Assembly: GCA_902561795.1 (NCBI GenBank)
Contig: CACERG010000004.1
Span: 1 to 64,000, forward strand
Direction of reading: 5' to 3'
Length of the DNA stretch: 64,000 nt
Source of the DNA: an uncultured Bacteroidota bacterium
Lineage (GTDB): Bacteria > Bacteroidota > Bacteroidia > Flavobacteriales > Flavobacteriaceae
The position numbers and the translations under genes are program-made. Under the pieces are notes generated by a model that had not been told where the DNA came from, did not search any database, and was given only the letters and a program-made list of their open reading frames with translations. The stretch's first letter is position 1, and every line of letters begins with the position of its first letter. Of this stretch, positions 38,886 through 47,908 are shown in pieces.

Positions 38886-39820
38886 TGAGACTATTTGTTT
38901 TTAAAATAATTCTAAGATTAGTCCTTTTTTTTTCAGGGTCAATAATTTTAATTTTTTTTGGGGCTCTATTTAAGAATAATATTCCATTTATAATTGATAA
39001 ATACAAAAAAGAGATTATTCATAAAAAAGATATCAAAATTGTAATTTTTGGTGATTCCGAAATTCACGGTGCTGTTGATTCAAAAATTTTACAAGACCAT
39101 TTAAATATCCAGACAAATAATTTGGCTTTAGGAGGTCAAACAGTTTTTATAAATGTTCTAAAAATCAGAGATTTTTTGAAATATAAATCAGATCCAATTA
39201 TAATTTTTGATTACGGGAGCAATGATGTTTCTTATAGGGGTGACATGACTAGGGATGAAGGAGATTTATTTGAAAGTGAAGGATATAAATTTGCAATTTC
39301 AAACAATTTTCAATTCATGAATTTCGAGGAACTTTGGTTTTTTATTTCTAAGTTTCCTTTAATTACTATTCAATCTTTTTTCAAGGGTATTTTTCAATAT
39401 AATTTTATTCTTCACTCAGGAGTAGATTTAAACAACGAAAGTAAAATGGACGATTATATTAAAAAATTGGATCTTATAGTAAGATCAAAAAATTCTATCT
39501 ATAATAGCAAACATTTAATCAAAGAAGATTTTTCTTTTTCAAAACTTTTAGAACTAATTTATGATAATCCATCTGCAACTTTTTTAATTTTAAACCCACC
39601 TGAACACAAGTTAAACAGAATGATTTATAAAAAGGATTCATTAAAATGGTTACAAAATACCTCTATTTTAAAAAATTTTCAAAATGTTAGAATTCTTAAC
39701 TACAAAAATTTTCCTCTTTTGGACGAGGATTTTGAGAATTTTTCTCATTTAACTATTTCAGGGAAAAACAAATTTTCTTTCGAACTTGCAAAATATTTAA
39801 AACAACTAAATTCTAATTAA
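38885..39820 (+). CDS. Membrane-anchored SGNH-like protein paired with MBOAT
   Basis: IKIVIFGDSEIHGAVDSKIL (GDS motif), LALGGQ, IIFDYGSND; N-terminal TM segment. Confidence 0.65.
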   Translation: MRLFVFKIILRLVLFFSGSIILIFFGALFKNNIPFIIDKYKKEIIHKKDIKIVIFGDSEIHGAVDSKILQDHLNIQTNNLALGGQTVFINVLKIRDFLKYKSDPIIIFDYGSNDVSYRGDMTRDEGDLFESEGYKFAISNNFQFMNFEELWFFISKFPLITIQSFFKGIFQYNFILHSGVDLNNESKMDDYIKKLDLIVRSKNSIYNSKHLIKEDFSFSKLLELIYDNPSATFLILNPPEHKLNRMIYKKDSLKWLQNTSILKNFQNVRILNYKNFPLLDEDFENFSHLTISGKNKFSFELAKYLKQLNSN

Positions 39821-40693
39821 TTGAAAGCCATTCTTCTTGCTGGTGGAATTGGATCCCGATTATATCCAATAACTATAGGAGTGTCAAAACAGCTTTTGTC
39901 AGTTTATGATAAGCCGATGGTATATTATCCCTTGTCTGTACTAATACTTGCTGGCATTAGTGATATACTCATTATATGCACCCCTGAACATATAAATTCA
40001 TATAAAAGACTTTTAGGTGACGGAGGTCAATGGGGAATAAAACTCCAATATCAAATTCAAGAATATCCTAAAGGGATAGCAGATGCATTCATTTTAGGTG
40101 AAAAATTTATAGCTCAAGATCCAGTTTGCTTAATTTTGGGAGATAATATATTTTATGGCTTAGATTTTTATGACCAACTTAAAGAGGTGGTGGATCGAAC
40201 TAGATATGAATCAAAAGCAACTATTTTTGGATATACTGTAAAAGATCCCCAAAGATATGGAGTTATTGAATTTGACAATAATAATAATCCTATATCAATT
40301 GAAGAAAAACCAGAAAACCCAAAAAGTAAAATAGCAGTTATTGGGTTATATTTTTATCCTAATTCTGTGATTCAAATTGCTAAATCAATTAAACCTTCGA
40401 AAAGAGGAGAGTTAGAAGTATCTGACATCAACAGACATTTTTTAAAAAATAATAAACTCATTGTAGAGAGATTTAGAAGGGGGTTTGCATGGCTGGACAC
40501 AGGAACCCCTGAATCTTTACTAAAGGCTGGACAATTTATTGAAACTATTGAGAAAAGACAGGGTCTTAAAATTGGTTGCTTAGAAGAAATATCCTTCAAA
40601 AAAGGGTTTATTACTAGAGAACAATTAATAAAGCAGGCAAAAGCTTTAGAGGGAACAAGATATGGGGATTATCTTTTAAATCATTATAGTTAA
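39821..40693 (+). CDS. rfbA: Glucose-1-phosphate thymidylyltransferase, TTG start
   Basis: KAILLAGGIGSRLYPITIGVSKQLLSVYDKPMVYYPLS, LGDNIFYG, FAWLDTGTPESL. Confidence 0.97.
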   Translation: MKAILLAGGIGSRLYPITIGVSKQLLSVYDKPMVYYPLSVLILAGISDILIICTPEHINSYKRLLGDGGQWGIKLQYQIQEYPKGIADAFILGEKFIAQDPVCLILGDNIFYGLDFYDQLKEVVDRTRYESKATIFGYTVKDPQRYGVIEFDNNNNPISIEEKPENPKSKIAVIGLYFYPNSVIQIAKSIKPSKRGELEVSDINRHFLKNNKLIVERFRRGFAWLDTGTPESLLKAGQFIETIEKRQGLKIGCLEEISFKKGFITREQLIKQAKALEGTRYGDYLLNHYS

Positions 40694-40700
40694 TAATCTT

Positions 40701-41273
40701 ATGGAAATAACACAAACTTTATTTGAAGACGTATTACTATTTAAAAATAAAATTTTTGAAGATGAAAGAGGTTTTTTTTCAGAGCATTTTGATAAGAATC
40801 AAAATAAATTTTTTTCACAAAAAAAAATTAAATTTTGTCAAGACAATCTAACTTACTCAAAAAAAGGGGTTTTAAGGGGCTTACATTATCAAATCCCGCC
40901 ATTTGCACAATCTAAATTAGTGAGTGTAATTGAGGGTAGCGTTCTAGATGTCGTAGTTGACATACGTAAAGGATCTCCTACATTTGGACAATATTTTAGC
41001 CAAGTATTAAATACTGAAAATAGATTTCAAATGTTTATTCCAAGGGGTTTTGCACATGGATATATAACACTTAGTGAGCAATCTATTTTTTATTATAAAG
41101 TTGATAATTATTACAATTCTAAATACGAACGAAATTTATCCCCTGACGATCCTGAGTTAGATATTAATTGGCAATTATCTAAAGATGAATGGATTCAATC
41201 TGAAAAGGATAAGAAAAATTTTAATTTGACAAAATCTACATTATTTGATTTTAAAGACGACTTATATGCCTAG
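40701..41273 (+). CDS. rfbC: dTDP-4-dehydrorhamnose 3,5-epimerase
   Basis: DERGFFSEHFDKN, GVLRGLHYQIPPFAQSKLV, FIPRGFAHGYITLSE. Confidence 0.96.
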   Translation: MEITQTLFEDVLLFKNKIFEDERGFFSEHFDKNQNKFFSQKKIKFCQDNLTYSKKGVLRGLHYQIPPFAQSKLVSVIEGSVLDVVVDIRKGSPTFGQYFSQVLNTENRFQMFIPRGFAHGYITLSEQSIFYYKVDNYYNSKYERNLSPDDPELDINWQLSKDEWIQSEKDKKNFNLTKSTLFDFKDDLYA

Positions 41274-42141
41274 TTATTTAGTTACTGGCTCAAATGGTCA
41301 GTTAGGGAAGTGTTTTCGTGCTGTAAAGAGAGAGTTTCCTAAACATGAATTAATATTTGCAACAAAAAAGGAAGTTGACATAAACAGACCCAAAACACTT
41401 TCCTTTTTTTTTAAAAAACGCCCTTTTATAAAAGGAATTATAAATTGTGCTGCCTATACCAAGGTAGATAAAGCTGAAAAAAAATCAGAAAAAGCAAATC
41501 AAATTAATGTAGTTGGACTAAAAAATTTGATTTCTTTTGCAGAGGATAAAAGGCTCTTTATAATTAATTTTTCAACAGATTATATTTTTGATGGAACTAG
41601 TAAATTTCCTCATTCGGAAGATCACATTCCAAATCCATTAAATATATATGGGAAAACTAAATATATAGGGGAACAACTCCTCAAAAAAGCTGCATGTCTT
41701 AACACCACTTTCAGAGTATCTTGGTTGTTTAGCCCATATGGCTCTAATTTTGTAAAAACAGTTTTACCAACTATTAATACAAATAATATCCTCAGTGTTG
41801 TCAATGATCAACATGGACGATTAACTTATGGAATTGATCTTGCCAGGGTAGTATTATCAAATATTGATCAAAATCATTTATTTGATTATGATTGTTACAA
41901 CTATGCTCTTATGGGTGAAACAACCTGGTTCGATCTAGCAAAAAAAATTAAATCAATAAAAAATAGTAATTGTGAAATAATTCCCTGCTCTTCAAAACAG
42001 TATTTCACTTGTGCAATAAGGCCTAAAAACTCTATTTTAGATACAAGGAGAATTGAAAATCATTTGTCATTGAAAATTTTAGATTGGAAGAGCGCATTAG
42101 AGGATTGTTTAAATCGAATAGAGGGGGAAAAGGCGATATGA
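41266..42141 (+). CDS. rfbD: dTDP-4-dehydrorhamnose reductase (start likely ATG 41266)
   Basis: YLVTGSNGQLGKCFR, INCAAYTKVDKAE, NFSTDYIFDGTSK. Confidence 0.94.
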   Translation: MPSYLVTGSNGQLGKCFRAVKREFPKHELIFATKKEVDINRPKTLSFFFKKRPFIKGIINCAAYTKVDKAEKKSEKANQINVVGLKNLISFAEDKRLFIINFSTDYIFDGTSKFPHSEDHIPNPLNIYGKTKYIGEQLLKKAACLNTTFRVSWLFSPYGSNFVKTVLPTINTNNILSVVNDQHGRLTYGIDLARVVLSNIDQNHLFDYDCYNYALMGETTWFDLAKKIKSIKNSNCEIIPCSSKQYFTCAIRPKNSILDTRRIENHLSLKILDWKSALEDCLNRIEGEKAI

Positions 42142-43130
42142 GTAAAAGTAAATCGATTTTAATTACTGGGGGAGCGGGGTTTATAGGTTCTCATCTAGTT
42201 AGAAAATTAATCAAAGATTATCCTAATTACAAAATTGTAAATCTTGATTCATTAACATATGCCTCAAACTTTAAAAATCTTGAAAACTATAAATCATTCA
42301 CAAATTATAAATTTATTAAGGGTGATATTAGGAAATTAGATTTTCTCCAAGAACTATTTAAATCAAATAATTTTGATATTGTTGTCCATCTAGCAGCTGA
42401 GTCACATGTTGATAATTCTATTAAGAATCCTTTTCAATTTATTTCAACTAATATTCTAGGAACACATAACCTACTTGAAATTGCTAGGGACCATTGGGGC
42501 AAAAATAAAAAAGATAAACTTTTCTATCATATTTCTACAGATGAGGTATTTGGAAGTCTAGAGGATGGTGGGAAATTTTCAGAAGATAGTCATTATGATC
42601 CAAGATCCCCATACTCTGCTTCAAAAGCAGCATCAGACCACTTAGTTAGAGCTTATTATCATACCTATGATCTTCCAGTTGTTATATCTAATTGTTCTAA
42701 TAATTATGGACCCGCACAACATTATGAAAAGCTTATTCCTTTAATGATTCAAAATATTGTTAATAAAAAATCACTTCCTGTTTATGGAGATGGTAAAAAT
42801 ATAAGAGATTGGTTGTACGTAGAAGATCATGTGGAAGCAATTGATTTGATTCTACATAAGGGTAAAATTGGCGAAACTTATCTCATTGGAGGAGAAAACG
42901 AAAAAAGAAATATTGATTTAGTTTTTAAATTAATTAAATTGACAGATTCTGTATTAGGACGTTCTGAGGGATTTTCAAAAAAGCTGATTCATTTTATGCC
43001 TGATCGTCCTGGTCACGATTACAGATATGCAATTGATAATTCAAAAATTAAAGAGGAATTGGGGTGGAAGCCAAAAACACCATTTGAATTAGGTCTTGAT
43101 AAAACAGTTAGATATTATTTGGGGTTGTAA
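42138..43130 (+). CDS. rfbB: dTDP-glucose 4,6-dehydratase (start likely ATG 42138)
   Basis: ILITGGAGFIGSHLVRKLI, HLAAESHVDNSI, STDEVFGSL, YSASKAASDHLVRAYYHTY, NCSNNYGP. Confidence 0.97.
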   Translation: MSKSKSILITGGAGFIGSHLVRKLIKDYPNYKIVNLDSLTYASNFKNLENYKSFTNYKFIKGDIRKLDFLQELFKSNNFDIVVHLAAESHVDNSIKNPFQFISTNILGTHNLLEIARDHWGKNKKDKLFYHISTDEVFGSLEDGGKFSEDSHYDPRSPYSASKAASDHLVRAYYHTYDLPVVISNCSNNYGPAQHYEKLIPLMIQNIVNKKSLPVYGDGKNIRDWLYVEDHVEAIDLILHKGKIGETYLIGGENEKRNIDLVFKLIKLTDSVLGRSEGFSKKLIHFMPDRPGHDYRYAIDNSKIKEELGWKPKTPFELGLDKTVRYYLGL

Positions 43131-43152
43131 ATTTTGGTAATCTAATATTAGA

Positions 43153-43530
43153 ATGAAATATACTGTATTAAGTCAAGGGTTATTTTTCCTCAGGGTTAGT
43201 TGTTCGAGTCTTTTTTTTACTCATGGTTATAGTAAGGTTTTAAAAATTATTAATGGTGATTTTACATTTAGTGATCCAATTGGAATTGGACCTTTCCCTT
43301 CACTTATACTCACTACCTTTGCTGAATTTATTGTCCCAATTTTTATAATAATTGGATGGAAAACGAGGTTTTTCTGTATTTTTCCAATTTTAACAATGTT
43401 TGTTGCTTTTATAATCAAACATGATGGAGATCCATTTTCGAAAAAAGAGAAATCACTTTTGTACTTACTATTATTTATTTCTTTGATAATTATGGGCCCT
43501 GGTAAGTATTCTATTGACAATAAATTGTGA
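43153..43530 (+). CDS. DoxX-family membrane protein
   Basis: Four-TM small protein; RVSCSSLFFTHGYSKVLKI, FAEFIVPIFIIIGWKTR. Confidence 0.78.
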   Translation: MKYTVLSQGLFFLRVSCSSLFFTHGYSKVLKIINGDFTFSDPIGIGPFPSLILTTFAEFIVPIFIIIGWKTRFFCIFPILTMFVAFIIKHDGDPFSKKEKSLLYLLLFISLIIMGPGKYSIDNKL

Positions 43531-43541
43531 CTTACACTAAA

Positions 43542-43571
43542 TTGTTTTATTATTAAAAAGCACTATATTTG
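43542..43571 (+). promoter_or_regulatory. Bacteroidota-type sigma promoter (TTG-N19-TAnnTTTG) for rplU-rpmA
   Basis: TTG 43542-43544, 19-nt spacer, TATATTTG 43564-43571, upstream of rplU ATG 43592. Confidence 0.7.
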
Positions 43572-43591
43572 CCGACCATAATGAAGTATTA

Positions 43592-44143
43592 ATGTATGCA
43601 ATTGTAGAAATAGCTGGAAAACAGTTTAAGGTTAATCAAAACCAGAAACTTTTTGTTAATCGACTGTCTGAAAAAGAGGGTTCTAAAGTATCTTTTGATA
43701 AGGTTTTTTTGTACGATGACGGAGGGAAAGTTTCTATTGGAGAACCTTCAATTTCTGGAGCTTCAGTGGAGGCTAAGGTCTTAAGTCATTTGAAAGATGA
43801 CAAAATAATTGTTTTCAAGAAAAAAAGACGTAAAGGGTATCGTGTCAAAAACGGACATCGCCAAGCATTAACTGAACTGCTAATTGAAAAAATTCTGGTA
43901 AACGGATCTAAGCCTAAAGCTTCTAGGCAAGAAAGACCTGATGTTAAATCAAAATCATTACCTAAAAAGGAAATCAAGGCGAAAACATCTGCTAAAGAAA
44001 AAAAGTCTTCTGGTGAAGTTAAAACAAAGGATCTAAATAGTATGACATTATCAGAGCTAAAAAAAGAAGCAAAATCTAAGAAGATTAGTGGCATATCATC
44101 CATGAAAAAATCTGATTTGATTGCTGCATTATCAAAGAAATAA
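43592..44143 (+). CDS. rplU: 50S ribosomal protein L21 with C-terminal Rho-N/SAP-like extension
   Basis: MYAIVEIAGKQFKVNQNQKLFVNRL, KKKRRKGYRVKNGHRQALTELLIEKI; tail MTLSELKKEAKSKKISGISSMKKSDLIAAL. Confidence 0.95.
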   Translation: MYAIVEIAGKQFKVNQNQKLFVNRLSEKEGSKVSFDKVFLYDDGGKVSIGEPSISGASVEAKVLSHLKDDKIIVFKKKRRKGYRVKNGHRQALTELLIEKILVNGSKPKASRQERPDVKSKSLPKKEIKAKTSAKEKKSSGEVKTKDLNSMTLSELKKEAKSKKISGISSMKKSDLIAALSKK

Positions 44144-44161
44144 CAATTAAAATTTTTTAAA

Positions 44162-44422
44162 ATGGCTCACAAAAAAGGGGTAGGAAGTTCTAAAAACGGC
44201 AGAGAATCAGAATCTAAAAGGTTAGGTGTTAAAATTTTTGGCGGCCAAACTGCCCGTGCTGGAAATATTATAATCCGTCAAAGGGGTACAGCTCATAATG
44301 CTGGGGAAAATGTTTACCTCGGCAAAGATCATACTCTGCATGCTAGGGTCGATGGAGTTGTTACATTCACAAAAAAGAAAAACAACAAATCTTTTGTTTC
44401 TGTTACACCTTTTAAAAATTAA
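44162..44422 (+). CDS. rpmA: 50S ribosomal protein L27
   Basis: [43 protein letters not shown]. Confidence 0.98.
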   Translation: MAHKKGVGSSKNGRESESKRLGVKIFGGQTARAGNIIIRQRGTAHNAGENVYLGKDHTLHARVDGVVTFTKKKNNKSFVSVTPFKN

Positions 44423-44441
44423 AACTTAGGGTTCACAAAAT

Positions 44442-44470
44442 AAAAAGCTCGTCACTTAGGCGAGCTTTTT
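44442..44470 (+). terminator. Rho-independent terminator (likely bidirectional, rpmA / ahcY)
   Basis: AAAAAGCTCG-TCACTTAGG-CGAGCTTTTT hairpin with flanking A/T runs between convergent genes. Confidence 0.85.
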
Positions 44471-44495
44471 ATTTTAATTGATAATATAGGTTTTA

Positions 44496-45815
44496 TTAAT
44501 ATCGATAGTATTCTGGTTTGAAAGGCCCTTCTGTTTGTACACCAATATAACTCGCCTGATCTTTTGAAAGCTCCTCTAATTCTATTCCAAGATGATCTAA
44601 ATGAAGCAAAGCGACTTTTTCATCTAGCGTTTTAGGTAACATATAGACCTTATTTTCATATGAATCAGAATTTTTCCACAATTCAATCTGAGCTAAAACT
44701 TGATTAGTAAAAGAGTTACTCATCACAAAACTTGGATGTCCAGTTGCACAACCAAGATTTACTAACCTGCCTTCAGCTAAGACTATTATTTGTTTATTTT
44801 TTTCTAGAGTATACAAGTCAACTTGAGGTTTGATTTCAGTTTTTGTATGGCCATAATTTTCGTTTAACCAACTCATATCGATTTCATTATCAAAATGACC
44901 TATATTACATATGATAGCTTTGTCTTTCATTGCAAGAAAATGATCATCGCATACGATATCTTTATTTCCAGTTGCAGTACAGATGATATCCATATCTTTT
45001 ATAACTGTTGATAATTTCTTAACCTCATAACCATCCATTGAAGCTTGAAGTGCACAGATTGGGTCTATTTCTGTAACAGTGACGATTGCTCCAGCACCTC
45101 TAAATGAAGCAGCTGTTCCTTTTCCGACGTCACCATATCCACATACAATAACTCTTTTTCCTGCAAGCATAATATCAGTTGCACGACGCACTGCGTCAAC
45201 AGCACTTTCTTTACAACCGTATTTGTTGTCAAATTTAGATTTTGTAACAGAATCATTTACATTTATTGCAGGAATTGGTAATGTTCCATTATTAAATCTT
45301 TCATACAAACGATGAACACCAGTTGTTGTTTCTTCAGAAAGACCTTTTATCTCGGTTACTAACTCTGGATAATTATCAAAAACCATATTCGTTAAGTCGC
45401 CACCATCATCTAGAATCATATTTAGAGGCTTTTTGTCTTCACCAAAATGAATTGTTTGCTCAATACACCAATTAAATTCTTTTTCTGTCATTCCTTTCCA
45501 AGCGTATACTGGTATACCAGCTTTTGCGATAGCAGCTGCAGCGTGATCTTGTGTAGAAAAGATATTGCATGAACTCCATGTAACATCCGCGCCAAGCTCT
45601 ACTAAGGTTTCGATTAGCACAGCAGTTTGAATAGTCATATGTAGACAGCCAGCTATACGAGCTCCCTTAAGAGGTTTCTTAGACCCATATTCTTTTCTTA
45701 ATGCCATTAGGCCAGGCATTTCCTTTTCAGCGAGTTTTATTTCTTTTCTACCCCACTCTGCAAGAGAAATGTCCTTTACTTTGTAAGGAGTATGTTGTGA
45801 TATTTTTGTGCTCAT
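44496..45815 (-). CDS. ahcY: Adenosylhomocysteinase
   Basis: [63 protein letters not shown]-terminal FKPEYYRY. Confidence 0.98.
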   Translation of the reverse strand: MSTKISQHTPYKVKDISLAEWGRKEIKLAEKEMPGLMALRKEYGSKKPLKGARIAGCLHMTIQTAVLIETLVELGADVTWSSCNIFSTQDHAAAAIAKAGIPVYAWKGMTEKEFNWCIEQTIHFGEDKKPLNMILDDGGDLTNMVFDNYPELVTEIKGLSEETTTGVHRLYERFNNGTLPIPAINVNDSVTKSKFDNKYGCKESAVDAVRRATDIMLAGKRVIVCGYGDVGKGTAASFRGAGAIVTVTEIDPICALQASMDGYEVKKLSTVIKDMDIICTATGNKDIVCDDHFLAMKDKAIICNIGHFDNEIDMSWLNENYGHTKTEIKPQVDLYTLEKNKQIIVLAEGRLVNLGCATGHPSFVMSNSFTNQVLAQIELWKNSDSYENKVYMLPKTLDEKVALLHLDHLGIELEELSKDQASYIGVQTEGPFKPEYYRY

Positions 45816-45840
45816 ATTGTACCTTTGTTAAAAGCGAGGT

Positions 45841-45870
45841 CAAAAATACAATCTTTTTTACTTTTTTCAA
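45841..45870 (-). promoter_or_regulatory. Bacteroidota-type promoter for ahcY
   Basis: Minus strand TTG (45870-45868)-N19-TATTTTTG (45848-45841) upstream of the ahcY start. Confidence 0.65.
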
Positions 45871-46500
45871 ATGCCTGAATTTCTTAAAGAATCAATTGAA
45901 AATTTAACCCAATTTTCCATTTGGGAAATAGAAGAGTCGGAAGATGAACTCTCAGAAGGATTAACAATCTCAAAAATTGAAAAAAAAAAATTAAATCAAC
46001 TTAAAAGTCATGTTCATAGAAAAGGGTACTTAGCGACAAGGCAGTTATTAAAAAAACTCGGAATTCCCCCTGGAAGTAATAAATACGATCAAAATGGCGC
46101 ACCCTATCTAATTGATGGGCGATATCTCTCAATTACTCATTCTAGAAACTTTGCTGCGGTGGCTGTGTCAGACAAAAAAGTTGGAATTGATTTAGAATTT
46201 TATCGAGACAAAATTAAAAAAATAGGACCACGTTTTTTAAATATTGAAGAGACTGAAACATCTCAAGATTTTACTGATATAAAATACTTGACCAAGATAT
46301 GGACAGCTAAAGAAGCGTTATATAAAATTTACAGTACACCTGGTATAAATTTTAAGTCCCAGTTGCATATTCAAAAATCTAGTAAGTCTAGTCCAATTGG
46401 ATTTGGTTCGGTTTATGATAGAGGAAAAACTTTTATTTATAATCTTTATTTTAGATATTACGAAAAGTTTTGCTTAAGCTTAGCGACTTCTAAATTTTAA
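45871..46500 (+). CDS. 4'-phosphopantetheinyl transferase superfamily protein
   Basis: YLSITHSRNFAAVAVSDKKVGIDLE, LTKIWTAKEALYKI (KxxWxxKEAxxK-like). Confidence 0.88.
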   Translation: MPEFLKESIENLTQFSIWEIEESEDELSEGLTISKIEKKKLNQLKSHVHRKGYLATRQLLKKLGIPPGSNKYDQNGAPYLIDGRYLSITHSRNFAAVAVSDKKVGIDLEFYRDKIKKIGPRFLNIEETETSQDFTDIKYLTKIWTAKEALYKIYSTPGINFKSQLHIQKSSKSSPIGFGSVYDRGKTFIYNLYFRYYEKFCLSLATSKF

Positions 46501-46504
46501 ATCA

Positions 46505-46765
46505 ATGAAAATTTCAGTTGAATTAACTTTAGCTCCACTAAAAGATAATTACGTTCCTACAATAAAAAGTTTTATTAAAAAGCTTAGAAAGTTTAAAGTC
46601 ATAATTAATGAGACTCCATTAAGTACTCAGATCTATGGTGAATATGATGAGGTTATGAATATGATTATACCTATGATTCGTAAAACTTTTGAGGATGAAG
46701 ATGCTGTAATGTTACACATTAAAATGATGAAAGGTGATCGGAGCCAATATGAACCAGATTTTTGA
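46505..46765 (+). CDS. YkoF/thiamine-binding-like small protein
   Basis: ISVELTLAPLKDNYVPTIKSFIKKL, STQIYGEYDEVMNMI; upstream of pnuC-like transporter. Confidence 0.6.
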   Translation: MKISVELTLAPLKDNYVPTIKSFIKKLRKFKVIINETPLSTQIYGEYDEVMNMIIPMIRKTFEDEDAVMLHIKMMKGDRSQYEPDF

Positions 46766-47381
46766 ATATTTAATTCGCCCTTATCAAGATTTGAACATCT
46801 TGGAAGTCATTCTAGAAATCTCTGCTGTGATTTTGGGTTTAACCAGTGTTTGGTTTGCCAAAAAAGATAAGGTTCTTGTATACCCGACAGGAATGCTTTC
46901 TACTTCAATTTTTGTGTATTTATTATTTAAAGCAGGGCTTTTAGGCGATATGCTTATTAATGCTTATTTTTTCATTGTGAGTATTTATGGATGGTATTTT
47001 TGGAGTAAGAAAAAAGATGGACAAATTTTAAATCCTATTTTAAAAATTAACAGAACGGAAATTAAATTGGGAATATTACTTTTTACATGTTCAATTATTT
47101 TTGTTTCTCTTATTTACTATTTATTTGGTAAGTGGACTGAATGGACTGCTCCCATTGACACCTTCACGACGGCAGTCTTTTTTGTTGCAATGTGGTTTAT
47201 GGCTAAAAGAAAATTGGAGCATTGGGTTTTATGGATAATTGGGGATCTTATTTCTATCCCATTATATTTATATAAAGGCTTAGCAATTACAAGTATTCAA
47301 TACCTTGTTTTCACGCTAATTGCTATATTTGGATACATCCAATGGTTAAAGATATACTACAAAAAAAAACAGATTGTTTAA
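46734..47381 (+). CDS. PnuC-family transporter; context suggests thiamine (PnuT)
   Basis: LGLTSVWFAKKDKVLVYPTGMLSTSIFVYLL, NAYFFIVSIYGWYFWSKKK, YQ/IQYLVFTLIAIFGYIQW. Confidence 0.85.
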   Translation: MIGANMNQIFEYLIRPYQDLNILEVILEISAVILGLTSVWFAKKDKVLVYPTGMLSTSIFVYLLFKAGLLGDMLINAYFFIVSIYGWYFWSKKKDGQILNPILKINRTEIKLGILLFTCSIIFVSLIYYLFGKWTEWTAPIDTFTTAVFFVAMWFMAKRKLEHWVLWIIGDLISIPLYLYKGLAITSIQYLVFTLIAIFGYIQWLKIYYKKKQIV

Positions 47382-47908
47382 AAATTGTTCTTTATGGCCC
47401 TGAGTCTTCTGGTAAAACTACTTTAGCAAAAACTCTAGCAGCTATTTACAATACTTCTTGGGTATCAGAATATGCAAGGAATTATCTTCAAGAAAAATGG
47501 GATAAAAAAAAAGAGGTTTGTAATTTAAATGATTTATCTCTAATAGTTAGAGGTCAGATTAAGTTGGAGAATGAGGCAATAAGAAGTGCTAACAAATTTG
47601 TTTTCTGTGATACTAACATTTTAGTTACAAAAATTTGGGCAGAAACACATTATGACGGGTATTGTCCACCTGAAATTGAAAAATATTCTAAGATTTTTCA
47701 ATATGATTATTATTTTTTAACTGCAATTGATATTCCCTGGCAAGGAGATGATTTAAGAGACAGACCAAACAACAGAGAAGAAATGTTTGAGTCTTTCAAA
47801 AAATTGCTAGAAATTAAAGGATTACCCTATACTGTATTAAAAGGCACAGTTAAAGAAAGAATAAACAAGGCAAAAAAAGTTTTGAATGAACTAAGTTCGA
47901 ATAAATGA
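47342..47908 (+). CDS. NadR-like P-loop kinase/ATPase
   Basis: KIVLYGPESSGKTTLAKTLA, WVSEYARNYL, FCDTNILVTKIWAE, DLRDRPNNREEM. Confidence 0.83.
   Translation: MVKDILQKKTDCLKIVLYGPESSGKTTLAKTLAAIYNTSWVSEYARNYLQEKWDKKKEVCNLNDLSLIVRGQIKLENEAIRSANKFVFCDTNILVTKIWAETHYDGYCPPEIEKYSKIFQYDYYFLTAIDIPWQGDDLRDRPNNREEMFESFKKLLEIKGLPYTVLKGTVKERINKAKKVLNELSSNK

Noticed and set aside
1-43130. A Wzx/Wzy-dependent export pathway
   Set aside because: No multi-TM Wzx or Wzy protein was seen in this window; only an ABC flippase. They may lie upstream of position 1.
45065-45315. Short ORFs inside ahcY on both strands
   Set aside because: Alternative frames of a clear adenosylhomocysteinase gene.
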